From Alphaproteobacteria bacterium (GTDB lineage Bacteria; Pseudomonadota; Alphaproteobacteria; Rhodospirillales; WMHbin7): a stretch of DNA of 64,000 nucleotides. The DNA is taken from positions 46,123 through 110,122 of the forward strand of contig JADFZV010000002.1 of assembly GCA_015232335.1 (NCBI GenBank). Reading direction: 5' to 3'. Shown piece after piece: positions 43,899 to 50,999 of the stretch. Made by a program: the position numbers and the translations under genes. The notes beneath the pieces are model-generated. The model saw only the letters and a program-made list of their open reading frames with translations, was not told the origin of the DNA and did not search any database. The number at the start of each line of letters is the position of its first letter. The stretch's first letter is position 1.

Positions 43899-44204
43899 TT
43901 AATCTTCCATCACAAACAGTTTGTTGAACTTTGCCACTTCCATGATGCGTTTTACCTGTCCCCTGGCGCCCTTGAGCACAAGGCTGACCCCCTTGCTGAT
44001 GGCGGTGTCGCGGGCCAGGAGAACCATGCCGAGTGCGGCCGAATCGATGAATTCGACCCCCGAAAGATCCAGAACGAAGCGCTTGTTTCCAGGTTCTTGG
44101 AACATGGCGATGACTGAGCGGAATCCATTATGGTCCGCGAATGTCAGGCGGCCCGTCAGAACGACCTCTTTGCCGTCCGCAATGGCTCGGACTGTATGTT
44201 CCAT
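43899..44204 (-). CDS. STAS-domain anti-sigma-factor antagonist
   Basis: 101 aa from the ATG at 44204, chosen because AGAAGGAGAG lies directly upstream (44211-44220). A single STAS domain with the phosphorylatable Ser in Phe-Ile-Asp-Ser-Ala-Ala-Leu-Gly-Met near residue 55-62. It is first of a three-gene operon STAS - HATPase - receiver/PP2C, the three parts of a partner switch. The final target (a sigma factor, kinase or cyclase) is not encoded next to it. Confidence 0.92.
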   Translation of the reverse strand: MEHTVRAIADGKEVVLTGRLTFADHNGFRSVIAMFQEPGNKRFVLDLSGVEFIDSAALGMVLLARDTAISKGVSLVLKGARGQVKRIMEVAKFNKLFVMED

Positions 44205-44424
44205 GGCTAACTCTCCTTCTTCCATCTTCGTGGAAAAACGGACCAATGTCCGCAACCCAACTCGTTAAGACATGAGAGTGTTCCCAGAGGTCAATGTCAA
44301 GGCCAGAGCGTTCATACATTGGACAAAAGCGAAAAAAGAATAATGACAATCGCCCCAAAATTGGTTTGTTGGGCAAAGGGATATGAAAGCCGATGGATGG
44401 ATCGGCAGGTCTTGACGCCCCCCC

Positions 44425-45207
44425 TCATTCATTTTTCCATACGGGCGAGCGTTTGCTTAGGAAGGCCTCAATTCCCTCGCAGGCGTCTTTGGTTTCCAGG
44501 TTTTTCACCATTACCTGGCCCGCATAGGCATAAGCGGCATCATAATCCATCTCGGCTTGGCGATAGAAGGCTTCCTTGCCGATGGCCAGGGTCGAGGCGG
44601 ATTTGGCGGTGATGCTCATAGCCAGGTCATTGACCGCCTCGTCCAATTCGTCCTCGGGCACACATTTGTTGATCAGCCCCAGGGCCAGGGCCTGATCGGC
44701 AGAAACAGGGGTTCCGGTCAGCAGCATTTCCATGGCCCGCTTTCGTGGAATGGCCCGTGAAAGCGCCACCATTGGGGTTGAGCAGAAAAGGCCGATATTA
44801 ACGCCCGGGGTGGCGAATTGGGCGGTGTTGGCGGCAATGGCCAGATCGCAACTGGCGACCAGTTGGCACCCGGCGGCAGTGGCCATGGCGTGAACGCGGG
44901 CGATAACGGGCTGCGACAGGCGCACCACCGACAGCATTAGCTTCGAGCAGCGATCGAATAGGTCCTGATAGGCTTCCCGGCTGGGGGCTGTACTGACTTC
45001 CTTGAGGTCGTGCCCGGCAGAAAAGGCCGGACCATTGGCCCCGATCACGACCACTCGGACCGAACGATCCTGGGCGATGGCGTCCAATTCGCTTTGCAGG
45101 GCGTCGATCAGGGCCAGGGAAAGGGCGTTGCGGGCCTGGGGACGGTTCAGCGTGAGGTGGGCGATGCCCTGCTGATCGCGGCGCAGGAGAATCCGTTCCA
45201 TCGTCAT
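44425..45207 (-). CDS. Enoyl-CoA hydratase/isomerase-family protein
   Basis: A 260-aa crotonase-fold protein. The oxyanion-hole segments Ser-Ala-Gly-His-Asp-Leu-Lys and Ala-Gly-Cys-Gln-Leu are present, together with Gln-Phe-Ala-Thr-Pro-Gly-Val-Asn-Ile-Gly-Leu. The usual catalytic Glu positions are not obvious: the loop reads Met-Ala-Thr-Ala-Ala-Gly-Cys-Gln. That resembles the ECHDC3-like subgroup, so hydratase activity should not be assumed. It is divergent from the thioesterase gene, which may share its acyl-CoA substrate. Confidence 0.88.
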   Translation of the reverse strand: MTMERILLRRDQQGIAHLTLNRPQARNALSLALIDALQSELDAIAQDRSVRVVVIGANGPAFSAGHDLKEVSTAPSREAYQDLFDRCSKLMLSVVRLSQPVIARVHAMATAAGCQLVASCDLAIAANTAQFATPGVNIGLFCSTPMVALSRAIPRKRAMEMLLTGTPVSADQALALGLINKCVPEDELDEAVNDLAMSITAKSASTLAIGKEAFYRQAEMDYDAAYAYAGQVMVKNLETKDACEGIEAFLSKRSPVWKNE

Positions 45208-45311
45208 GGTGCATGTTCCCGGTCAATTATTCGCTTCCGCCAATGTGCCCCTTGCCGAAAGCCACTTCAAGGAGCGATCCTGCTTTCCCGCCATCCTATG
45301 GAAGGAACCCC

Positions 45312-45731
45312 ATGCCACGCATCGACCTTTCCGAATTTCAGGCATTGATCGAAGAAGGGCTGCCCCTGGTCGAGACGTTCAGAATAAGAACCGAAGACCT
45401 GGGCAAGGGAACTTGCCGCATGCGCATGGTTTACAGCCCCGAACTGATCCGCCCAGGCGGCACCATTGCCGGGCCTGCTCTGATGGCTTTGGCCGATGCT
45501 TGTATGTATGGCGTGGTGTTAAGCCAGATCGGCAAGGTGGCCCTGGCCGTCACCACCAATTTCAACATCAATTTTCTGCGCAAGCCCGCCAATACCGACG
45601 TGATTGCCGAGGGCCGCACGATCAAGCTGGGAAAAAGGCTGGCGGTCAGTGAAGTCAGCCTGATTTCAGACGAGGATGGCGAGTTGGTGGCGCATGCAAC
45701 CGGCACCTATTCCATTCCCCCTGACCGCTGA
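45312..45731 (+). CDS. PaaI-type hot-dog thioesterase
   Basis: 139 aa from the ATG at 45312, behind GGAAGGAAC; the frame is open further upstream but without support. A hot-dog fold with Arg-Pro-Gly-Gly-Thr-Ile-Ala-Gly-Pro-Ala-Leu-Met-Ala-Leu-Ala-Asp, the helix that carries the catalytic Asp in PaaI-type acyl-CoA thioesterases, and Thr-Asn-Phe-Asn-Ile-Asn-Phe-Leu-Arg. It probably hydrolyses an acyl-CoA; the substrate is unknown. Confidence 0.87.
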   Translation: MPRIDLSEFQALIEEGLPLVETFRIRTEDLGKGTCRMRMVYSPELIRPGGTIAGPALMALADACMYGVVLSQIGKVALAVTTNFNINFLRKPANTDVIAEGRTIKLGKRLAVSEVSLISDEDGELVAHATGTYSIPPDR

Positions 45732-45804
45732 GGGGAACCCTTGCCCTTAAACTCGGTCAAGACTAGGCTGTTGACCGGTAAAAGAGCGCTGATCGGATCG
45801 GTAC

Positions 45805-46239
45805 GTGGCCTATTTCACCTGGCAGGATAAATTCGATACGGGTATCGAGGCGGTCGATCACGATCACCATATTCTGGCGGATTTGGTCAGCCAATTGCAC
45901 GATGCCTTCGCTTCCGGCAAGGGAGAGGCCTCGATTGGGCCTGTTCTGGCCGTTCTTGTCGACTACTCCGATTACCACTTCAAGCGCGAGGAAGCGCTGA
46001 TGTTCGGCCATGGCTATCCCGGGGCCGAAGCCCACAAGGCCGAGCATGATTCCTTAAAAGCCAAAGTTCTCGATATCCGTCACCGGTTCGAGGCGGGCGA
46101 GGGTAGCGCCATTGGAAACGAGTTGCTGGCCTTTCTGCATTTCTGGCTCTACTTCCATATTCTCGATGTGGATATGGCCTTCAAAGGCTTCTTCATTGAA
46201 AAGGGTGTTGCCAAGCCTCATCCGTCCCCCCCTTCCTGA
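45805..46239 (+). CDS. Bacteriohemerythrin
   Basis: A 144-aa oxygen-binding di-iron protein from a GTG start. The ligand pattern is visible: His in Asp-His-Asp-His-His near 19-22, His-Phe-Lys-Arg-Glu-Glu near 57-62, His-x3-His in His-Lys-Ala-Glu-His near 75-79, and His-Phe-Trp-Leu-Tyr-Phe-His-Ile-Leu-Asp near 113-123. It delivers or senses oxygen in microaerophiles and is common in magnetotactic bacteria. It stands alone; the next operon starts at a sigma-54 promoter. Confidence 0.94.
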   Translation: MAYFTWQDKFDTGIEAVDHDHHILADLVSQLHDAFASGKGEASIGPVLAVLVDYSDYHFKREEALMFGHGYPGAEAHKAEHDSLKAKVLDIRHRFEAGEGSAIGNELLAFLHFWLYFHILDVDMAFKGFFIEKGVAKPHPSPPS

Positions 46240-46250
46240 CTAGGACAGAA

Positions 46251-46288
46251 TGTCAGATGGCAGGCTGCATTCAGGCGCCAGACTGACA
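46251..46288. promoter_or_regulatory. Interrupted dyad, possible enhancer site or terminator
   Basis: TGTCAG-A-TGGC (46251-46261) faces GCCA-GA-CTGACA (46277-46288). It lies 12 bases after the hemerythrin stop and about 100 bases upstream of the sigma-54 promoter, the usual distance for an NtrC-type activator site. No T run follows, so I favour an activator site, but a terminator role is possible. Confidence 0.45.
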
Positions 46289-46362
46289 GAATGGCGTTAG
46301 CAGGGCTTTTCAAGATAACAATAACCCATTGATTTTAATGCGCCTTGCTAGGCAAGCGGGCG

Positions 46363-46377
46363 TGGCACGGTCTTTGC
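46363..46377 (+). promoter_or_regulatory. Sigma-54 (-24/-12) promoter
   Basis: TGGCAC-GGTCT-TTGC matches the consensus TGGCAC-N5-TTGC exactly, with GG and GC ten bases apart. Transcription would start near 46389, giving a leader of about 190 bases before torD. The operon it serves encodes an NtrC-class regulator, so autoregulation is likely. A dyad GCGATCA/TGATCGC (46376-46382 and 46396-46402) overlaps the -12 element and start site. Confidence 0.8.
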
Positions 46378-46403
46378 GATCAGTCGAACTGAGATTGATC
46401 GCA

Positions 46404-46552
46404 GCGGGAGCCTTCCGTCTCATAAAAACGGGAAAAGGAACGGGTTGACGGCAACGCAGCCGGTCCGGGAACCGTCCTGGCCAGGGGGGGCTTGTAGCCA
46501 GGGATACGGTCACGGACCCATAAAACGGGGCGCTGCCCGAGGGTGGCGCCCC
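46404..46552 (+). other. Structured leader RNA upstream of torD-like gene
   Basis: Between the sigma-54 start and the torD-like start lie several nested stems. The main one pairs GGTCCG (46462-46467) with CGGACC (46513-46518), ACCGT (46471-46475) with ACGGT (46506-46510), and CCTGGC (46476-46481) with GCCAGG (46496-46501). A second hairpin pairs GGGGCGC (46527-46533) with GCGCCCC (46546-46552) with an inner CCC/GGG. No riboswitch class is recognised. Since TorD proteins serve molybdoenzymes, a molybdenum-cofactor-related element is one thing to test. Confidence 0.45.
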
Positions 46553-46577
46553 GGGGCTGCGTCGTGAGGAGTGTGCT

Positions 46578-47240
46578 TTGAACGTGCTTACAGATTTTCA
46601 TCGGGCTCTTGCGCAGGATCTGGCGCTTCTGGCGCGCATGACAAGCGGCGAGCTTGATCGCCCCTTGTTGGAGTGGCTGCGCGTCAGCCGCTTTCCTGAA
46701 AGCCTGGCACTTGATCTGCGGGGCGAGACGGCAAGTTCGGCCTATGAAAGGCTGGGAGAGGCTGTTGTCCTGCTTCCAAAGTTTGGCGAGCAGGAGGGCC
46801 GCGAAGAACTGTCCGCCGATTATGCCGGTCTTTTTCTGACCGATGGTTATGGCGTGCAGGCGATCGAGACAAGTTGGATCGAAGCACACCCGGGCGAGGA
46901 AATCCTGACCGTTGCCAAAGTCGAGGCTTGGTATCGCCTGCATGGCTATACCGTATTCGACCGCCTGAACCGCCCGGCTGACACCCTGGCCTTCGAACTG
47001 GGATTCCTGGCGCATTTGCTGGATGGACCCGAGAACGAAGGCGGTGAGATGGTCCTTCAGGCCCGCCTCTTTTTGCAGCAGCATCCCTTGTGCTGGGTTC
47101 CCCGTTTTGCCCAAAAGGCCGCCGGGGTCAGCAAAACTTCCTTCTACTCAGCCCTTTCTCAAGTGCTTGGGGTTTATCTGGAATCCCTGGATGACGCCCT
47201 TCGTCAGGCAGGGGGTGACAGTTTGTCAGTTCTGGCATAA
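46578..47240 (+). CDS. TorD/DmsD-family molybdoenzyme maturation chaperone
   Basis: 220 aa from a TTG at 46578, preceded by GTGAGGAGTG. The all-helical product has the TorD layout: Leu-Ser-Ala-Asp-Tyr-Ala-Gly-Leu-Phe-Leu near residue 76-85, Tyr-Arg-Leu-His-Gly-Tyr in the middle, and Asp-Thr-Leu-Ala-Phe-Glu-Leu-Gly-Phe-Leu-Ala-His-Leu near 135-147, where the family has a conserved Asp-His-Leu/Glu pattern. Family members bind the Tat signal of molybdoenzymes and help cofactor insertion. No molybdoenzyme gene is in the window. It is first of a sigma-54 operon with a kinase and regulator. Confidence 0.8.
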   Translation: MNVLTDFHRALAQDLALLARMTSGELDRPLLEWLRVSRFPESLALDLRGETASSAYERLGEAVVLLPKFGEQEGREELSADYAGLFLTDGYGVQAIETSWIEAHPGEEILTVAKVEAWYRLHGYTVFDRLNRPADTLAFELGFLAHLLDGPENEGGEMVLQARLFLQQHPLCWVPRFAQKAAGVSKTSFYSALSQVLGVYLESLDDALRQAGGDSLSVLA

Positions 47241-47368
47241 GCTCTTATGTCTTATCAAGGAACTGGCGGCCATGTCTCTCCTGGGGGCGCGCCGGATGAT
47301 GTCGTGCCGGGAGGGCTGGGGAACGGCTGATTCTTACGGTTCTTTCGATTGGCGGCGCTGTTGCCCTG

Positions 47369-48607
47369 ATGCTGGTCTCTGGGACATGGTGGTTTCTGAA
47401 CCGGCATGTCCGCAATTCTGAGGCGCATCCGGCTTTGGCTGACGACAAGCCCCCAAGCGGCACTATCGAGGCATCCGCTCAGGGACCATCCATCGATGCC
47501 ATCGCAAACAATCTGAAGACGACGCTGAACAAGCTGAGCGATCAGGAAACATTCCTGCAGGCCCTGATCGATGCCGATCCCGACGGTTTGCGCGTGATGG
47601 CCTTCGACGGCACCATTCAGATGGCAAATCAGGCCTATTGCCGAATATTTGGCATCACGATGGAAGAGGCGGTGGGTCAGCACTGCTATGCCTCAAGCCA
47701 TGGGCGCAGCGAGCCCTGCGCGCCGACGCTCATCACCTGTCCCTTGCATGAAATCGCCGTCAACGGCAGTGCCGTCAAGACCGTCCAGGCCATTCGCCTT
47801 CAAGATGGCAGCGAGCGCCATGTCGAAGTTCACGCCGCTCCGCTGACGGCGCCCGATGGCAGGTTGCTTGTTGTCGAATCGATCCGCGACCTGGCTGGCG
47901 ACATTCGCTTCTCGCATGAGCAGAAATTGTCTGCCATCGGCGAACTGGCCGCAGGCGTTGCCCACGAGATTCGCAATCCCCTGGCTTCGGTGCGTCTTGC
48001 CCTGCAAAGCCTGATCCGGTTGGGTGAGGCGGGGCGCCTGCAAGAAAGCAGCCTGATGGATTATCTGAAGCTGGTGGACAGCCAGGTAGATAAATGCATC
48101 GATGTCACCAGTCGTCTCTTGCGTCTGTCTGCCAATCAAAGCGGCCAGTTGCAGATTGTTCCCGTGCGCTCGGCCATCGAGGAAACCGTATCGCTGCTGG
48201 CCTTCGAGGCGGAAGAGTCGCAGATACGCATTGATCTGCATCTTCCGGCCAAGGAACTGGCCGTCATGGTGGCGGATGGCGATTTCCGTCTGGTCATTCT
48301 CAATCTCGTGCAAAATGCCTTCCACGCCATGCCTACAGGCGGCGGACTGACCGTATCGGCCAGCGCCGATGAGAAGTGGGTCGATATCGAAGTGGCCGAT
48401 ACCGGCATCGGCATCAAGCCCGATATCATGAGCCGTATCTTTCAGCCTTTCTTCTCATCCCGGGCCGATGGGGTTCAGGGAACCGGCATCGGGCTGACCA
48501 TCTGCAAGGGCATTGTCGAGCGATCTGGGGGCGCCATTCATGCCATCAGTCAACCGGGCGAGGGAACGCGCTTCATCGTTCGCCTGCCCCGTGCCGCGAT
48601 GAATTAG
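47369..48607 (+). CDS. PAS-domain sensor histidine kinase (N-terminus probably displaced by a frameshift)
   Basis: 412 aa from ATG 47369. A PAS domain (about 60-170) carries Cys106, His111, Cys117 and Cys124 in Cys-x4-His-x5-Cys-x6-Cys, a pattern that could bind a metal or Fe-S centre or act as a redox switch. The phosphoacceptor is His199 in Val-Ala-His-Glu-Ile-Arg-Asn-Pro. The ATPase boxes Asn-Leu-Val-Gln-Asn-Ala, Asp-Thr-Gly-Ile-Gly and Gly-Thr-Gly-Ile-Gly-Leu are intact. The ATG falls inside a hydrophobic segment. The missing half of that membrane helix and a plausible start (ATG 47247) lie just upstream in another frame (see findings). It is followed by its likely partner regulator. Confidence 0.88.
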   Translation: MLVSGTWWFLNRHVRNSEAHPALADDKPPSGTIEASAQGPSIDAIANNLKTTLNKLSDQETFLQALIDADPDGLRVMAFDGTIQMANQAYCRIFGITMEEAVGQHCYASSHGRSEPCAPTLITCPLHEIAVNGSAVKTVQAIRLQDGSERHVEVHAAPLTAPDGRLLVVESIRDLAGDIRFSHEQKLSAIGELAAGVAHEIRNPLASVRLALQSLIRLGEAGRLQESSLMDYLKLVDSQVDKCIDVTSRLLRLSANQSGQLQIVPVRSAIEETVSLLAFEAEESQIRIDLHLPAKELAVMVADGDFRLVILNLVQNAFHAMPTGGGLTVSASADEKWVDIEVADTGIGIKPDIMSRIFQPFFSSRADGVQGTGIGLTICKGIVERSGGAIHAISQPGEGTRFIVRLPRAAMN

Positions 48608-48618
48608 GAGAGCCGATC

Positions 48619-49974
48619 TTGCGTCACCGTATTCTTGTTCTCGAAGACGACAAAGTTCTCAACCGCTTGCTGGTCGATCAGCTTGATCGCTTCGGCTATG
48701 ACGTGGATGGTCGCCATAAATGGAGCGATGCCGAGAAATTCATCGAAGAAAACGAGCCCGAACTGCTGATCTTGGATTGCCGTCTGCCTGATGCCGATGG
48801 GCTGGAGCTTCTGGTGCGCCTGCAAGGACAGTTTCCGGTGGTGATGCTGACTGCCTTCGCCTCGGTCGAGAATGCCGTACGCGCCATCAAGAACGGGGCA
48901 GCGGAATATCTGGTCAAGCCGGTCAATATCGACGAGTTGGAAGTGGTGGTGAAGCGGGCACTGGAAAACGCTGCCATCAAGCGCGAGCATCAGTTCCTTA
49001 AAAGCCGCCTGACCTCTTCGATGCCGATGGTGGGGGCTTCGCCCGCCTTAAGCGAAGTCAACCGCTTGATCGATGCAGTCGCCAAAAGCGACATGACGGT
49101 TCTCATTCAAGGTGAAAGCGGCGTCGGCAAGGAACTGGTGGCCCATGCCATTCACGAAAGATCCGTCCGCTACGAGCGCAATTTCGTCGCCGTCGATTGC
49201 TGCACATTGCAAAAGCATCTCTTTGAATCAGAGCTGTTCGGCCATGAGAAGGGATCGTTCACCAGTGCCGACCGGATGAAGAAGGGCCTGATCGAGGGGG
49301 CTTTCGAGGGCACATTGTTCCTAGACGAGATCGGCGAGATCGAACCGGCCGTTCAGGCCAAGCTGTTGCGCGTATTGGAAACTGGGCGCTATCGGCGCGT
49401 GGGCGGCACGCGCGACCATGTGGCCAATGTGCGCATCGTGGCCGCCACCAACCGGGATTTGGCGCAGTTGTCGGCCACCGGCCAGTTCCGTGCCGATCTC
49501 TATTACCGCCTGAACGCCTTTGCCCTCACTGTTCCCACTTTGCGCGAGCGCAGGGGCGACATCTCCTCCCTGGCCATGCATTTCGTGCGCAATCACGATT
49601 TTTCCCGCCGGGTCGAGAAGACGCTGACGCAAAAAGCGCTTTCGCGGCTTGAGGCCTATTCCTGGCCGGGCAATATCCGCGAACTGAAAAATGTGGTTGA
49701 GCGGGCCATCATCCTGTCTGGCGATTCCTCTATGATCGACGAGTGTCATCTGGCCATGCCCGTCGATTTGTCGTCCTATTCTTCCGATATGGCCTCTTCG
49801 GGTGGTGTTCCTTATCTGGGGCTTGGCCTCGAACCCTCGCTTGAGGAAATCAAGAAAGCCTATCTGGTCGAATTGCTGCACCGTCATGATGGACACCGGG
49901 CCCGCGTTGCCCGGGCGCTGGGCATCAGCGAACGCAATACCTATCGATTGATTCGAAAGTTTGGCCTGGAATAA
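48619..49974 (+). CDS. NtrC-family response regulator (REC - AAA+ - Fis HTH)
   Basis: 451 aa from TTG 48619, behind AGGAG just after the kinase stop. The receiver has phosphoacceptor Asp53 (Leu-Ile-Leu-Asp-Cys-Arg-Leu-Pro). The AAA+ domain has Walker A Gly-Glu-Ser-Gly-Val-Gly-Lys-Glu at 165-172 and Walker B Gly-Thr-Leu-Phe-Leu-Asp-Glu-Ile near 231-238. The sigma-54 contact loop, normally GAFTGA, reads Gly-Ser-Phe-Thr-Ser-Ala at 212-217. A Fis-type helix-turn-helix (Ala-Arg-Ala-Leu-Gly-Ile-Ser-Glu-Arg-Asn-Thr) ends the protein. It is expected to act at the sigma-54 promoter of its own operon, if the altered loop still works. Confidence 0.92.
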   Translation: MRHRILVLEDDKVLNRLLVDQLDRFGYDVDGRHKWSDAEKFIEENEPELLILDCRLPDADGLELLVRLQGQFPVVMLTAFASVENAVRAIKNGAAEYLVKPVNIDELEVVVKRALENAAIKREHQFLKSRLTSSMPMVGASPALSEVNRLIDAVAKSDMTVLIQGESGVGKELVAHAIHERSVRYERNFVAVDCCTLQKHLFESELFGHEKGSFTSADRMKKGLIEGAFEGTLFLDEIGEIEPAVQAKLLRVLETGRYRRVGGTRDHVANVRIVAATNRDLAQLSATGQFRADLYYRLNAFALTVPTLRERRGDISSLAMHFVRNHDFSRRVEKTLTQKALSRLEAYSWPGNIRELKNVVERAIILSGDSSMIDECHLAMPVDLSSYSSDMASSGGVPYLGLGLEPSLEEIKKAYLVELLHRHDGHRARVARALGISERNTYRLIRKFGLE

Positions 49975-49998
49975 AAAATTGGGCGGCAACAGCCGCCC
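49971..49998 (-). terminator. Terminator of the rpoH-like gene
   Basis: On the minus strand a GGGCGGC/GCCGCCC stem (49981-49987 with 49992-49998, 4-base loop) is followed by AATTTTTTAT. It lies 29 bases past the stop at 50028. The same hairpin may also serve the convergent regulator gene. Confidence 0.85.
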
Positions 49999-50027
49999 AG
50001 GTGGAGAGAGTTAAACGTGAATTCGCT

Positions 50028-50885
50028 CTACCCAGCGCCCACAGGCACGGGGCGCTTCTTTCCGGCAAGCGAGATCATGGTGCGCAGCTTGACCAGGGCG
50101 GCGGCCTCGATTTGGCGCACACGCTCGCGCGAAATGCCGTAAAGGCGGGCGAAGGCTTCCAGCTTCAGGGGCTGGTCGCGCAGATGGCGTCCGGCCACGA
50201 TGCTGCGCTCGCGCTCGGAAAGAACGGCAAGCGCCTCCTTCAGCAGGCGTCGCCGGTCGGCCGTTTCATGGTTGAAGAGGGTCAGGCTTTCGGGATCAAG
50301 GCCGGGATCGGCGATCAATTCACCCAAGGTGGCTGATCCGTCGGCGGCTCCCACCGGCTCGTCCATCGAACGGGCGGGCATGGAGATGAGAGCGTCCACC
50401 TCTTCCAGCGTCGAGAGCGGCACATCAAGCCGTTTGGCGGCCAACTCAGCCAATTCGCGGGGCAGGGGGCCGGAACGGTTGGGCGCCAGCTCGTTTTTCA
50501 GGCTGGCCAGTTTGAAGAAGAGGCGTTTGTGCGTTTCGCTAGCCGAGATCGACAGCGGCGAGAAATTCTTCAGCACATGGTCCAGAAGGGCCGCGCGAAT
50601 CCACCAGGTGGCGTAGGTGGCAAAGCGCACGCCCCGTTCGGGATCGAATTTGTCCAAGGCGCGCATCAGGCCGAGATTGCCTTCGCCCACCAGGTCTTCA
50701 AGCAGCATGTTGCGTCCGACGAAGCGGCGCGCCTGAGCCCTGACCAAGGGCTGAAAGGCCATGACGATCCGCTCGGCCGCCTTGGCATCACCGCTGGCCA
50801 GCCAGCGCCTGGCAAAATCGCATTCTTCCTCTGCCGTCAGGGAAGCGTAGGAACTTGCATAAGCCGACTTGGTAGGTCTCGACAT
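50028..50885 (-). CDS. RpoH-like sigma-32 family RNA polymerase sigma factor
   Basis: 285 aa from the ATG at 50885 with GGGAG upstream; a TTG two codons earlier is less likely. Region 2 shows Asp-Leu-Val-Gly-Glu-Gly-Asn-Leu-Gly-Leu and Phe-Ala-Thr-Tyr-Ala-Thr-Trp-Trp-Ile-Arg. His-Lys-Arg-Leu-Phe-Phe-Lys-Leu corresponds to the RpoH box (usually Gln-Arg-Lys-Leu-Phe-Phe-Asn-Leu). Region 4 has Gly-Ile-Ser-Arg-Glu-Arg-Val-Arg-Gln-Ile-Glu. It directs polymerase to heat- or stress-type promoters. Divergent sequence in the box suggests a paralogue rather than the main heat-shock factor. Divergent from the OxyR-like gene. Confidence 0.9.
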   Translation of the reverse strand: MSRPTKSAYASSYASLTAEEECDFARRWLASGDAKAAERIVMAFQPLVRAQARRFVGRNMLLEDLVGEGNLGLMRALDKFDPERGVRFATYATWWIRAALLDHVLKNFSPLSISASETHKRLFFKLASLKNELAPNRSGPLPRELAELAAKRLDVPLSTLEEVDALISMPARSMDEPVGAADGSATLGELIADPGLDPESLTLFNHETADRRRLLKEALAVLSERERSIVAGRHLRDQPLKLEAFARLYGISRERVRQIEAAALVKLRTMISLAGKKRPVPVGAG

Positions 50886-50971
50886 TCTCAACTCCCATTT
50901 TCAACCCACGAGGGGATGGGCTGAAGATTGGGGCTTGAAGACTGATACGTCCAATTCATTTATATAGACAT

Positions 50972-50994
50972 ATTGATAGGAATAAACTATCAAT
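50972..50994. promoter_or_regulatory. OxyR-type half-site before the OxyR-like gene
   Basis: ATTGATAG and CTATCAAT form a perfect 8-bp dyad with a 7-base spacer, 5 bases before the OxyR-like start. The core is ATAG-N7-CTAT, which is the OxyR dimer half-site; the second half-site upstream is poor. It lies in the 114-base divergent region shared with the rpoH-like gene, so it may control both. Confidence 0.7.
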
Positions 50995-50999
50995 CATGA

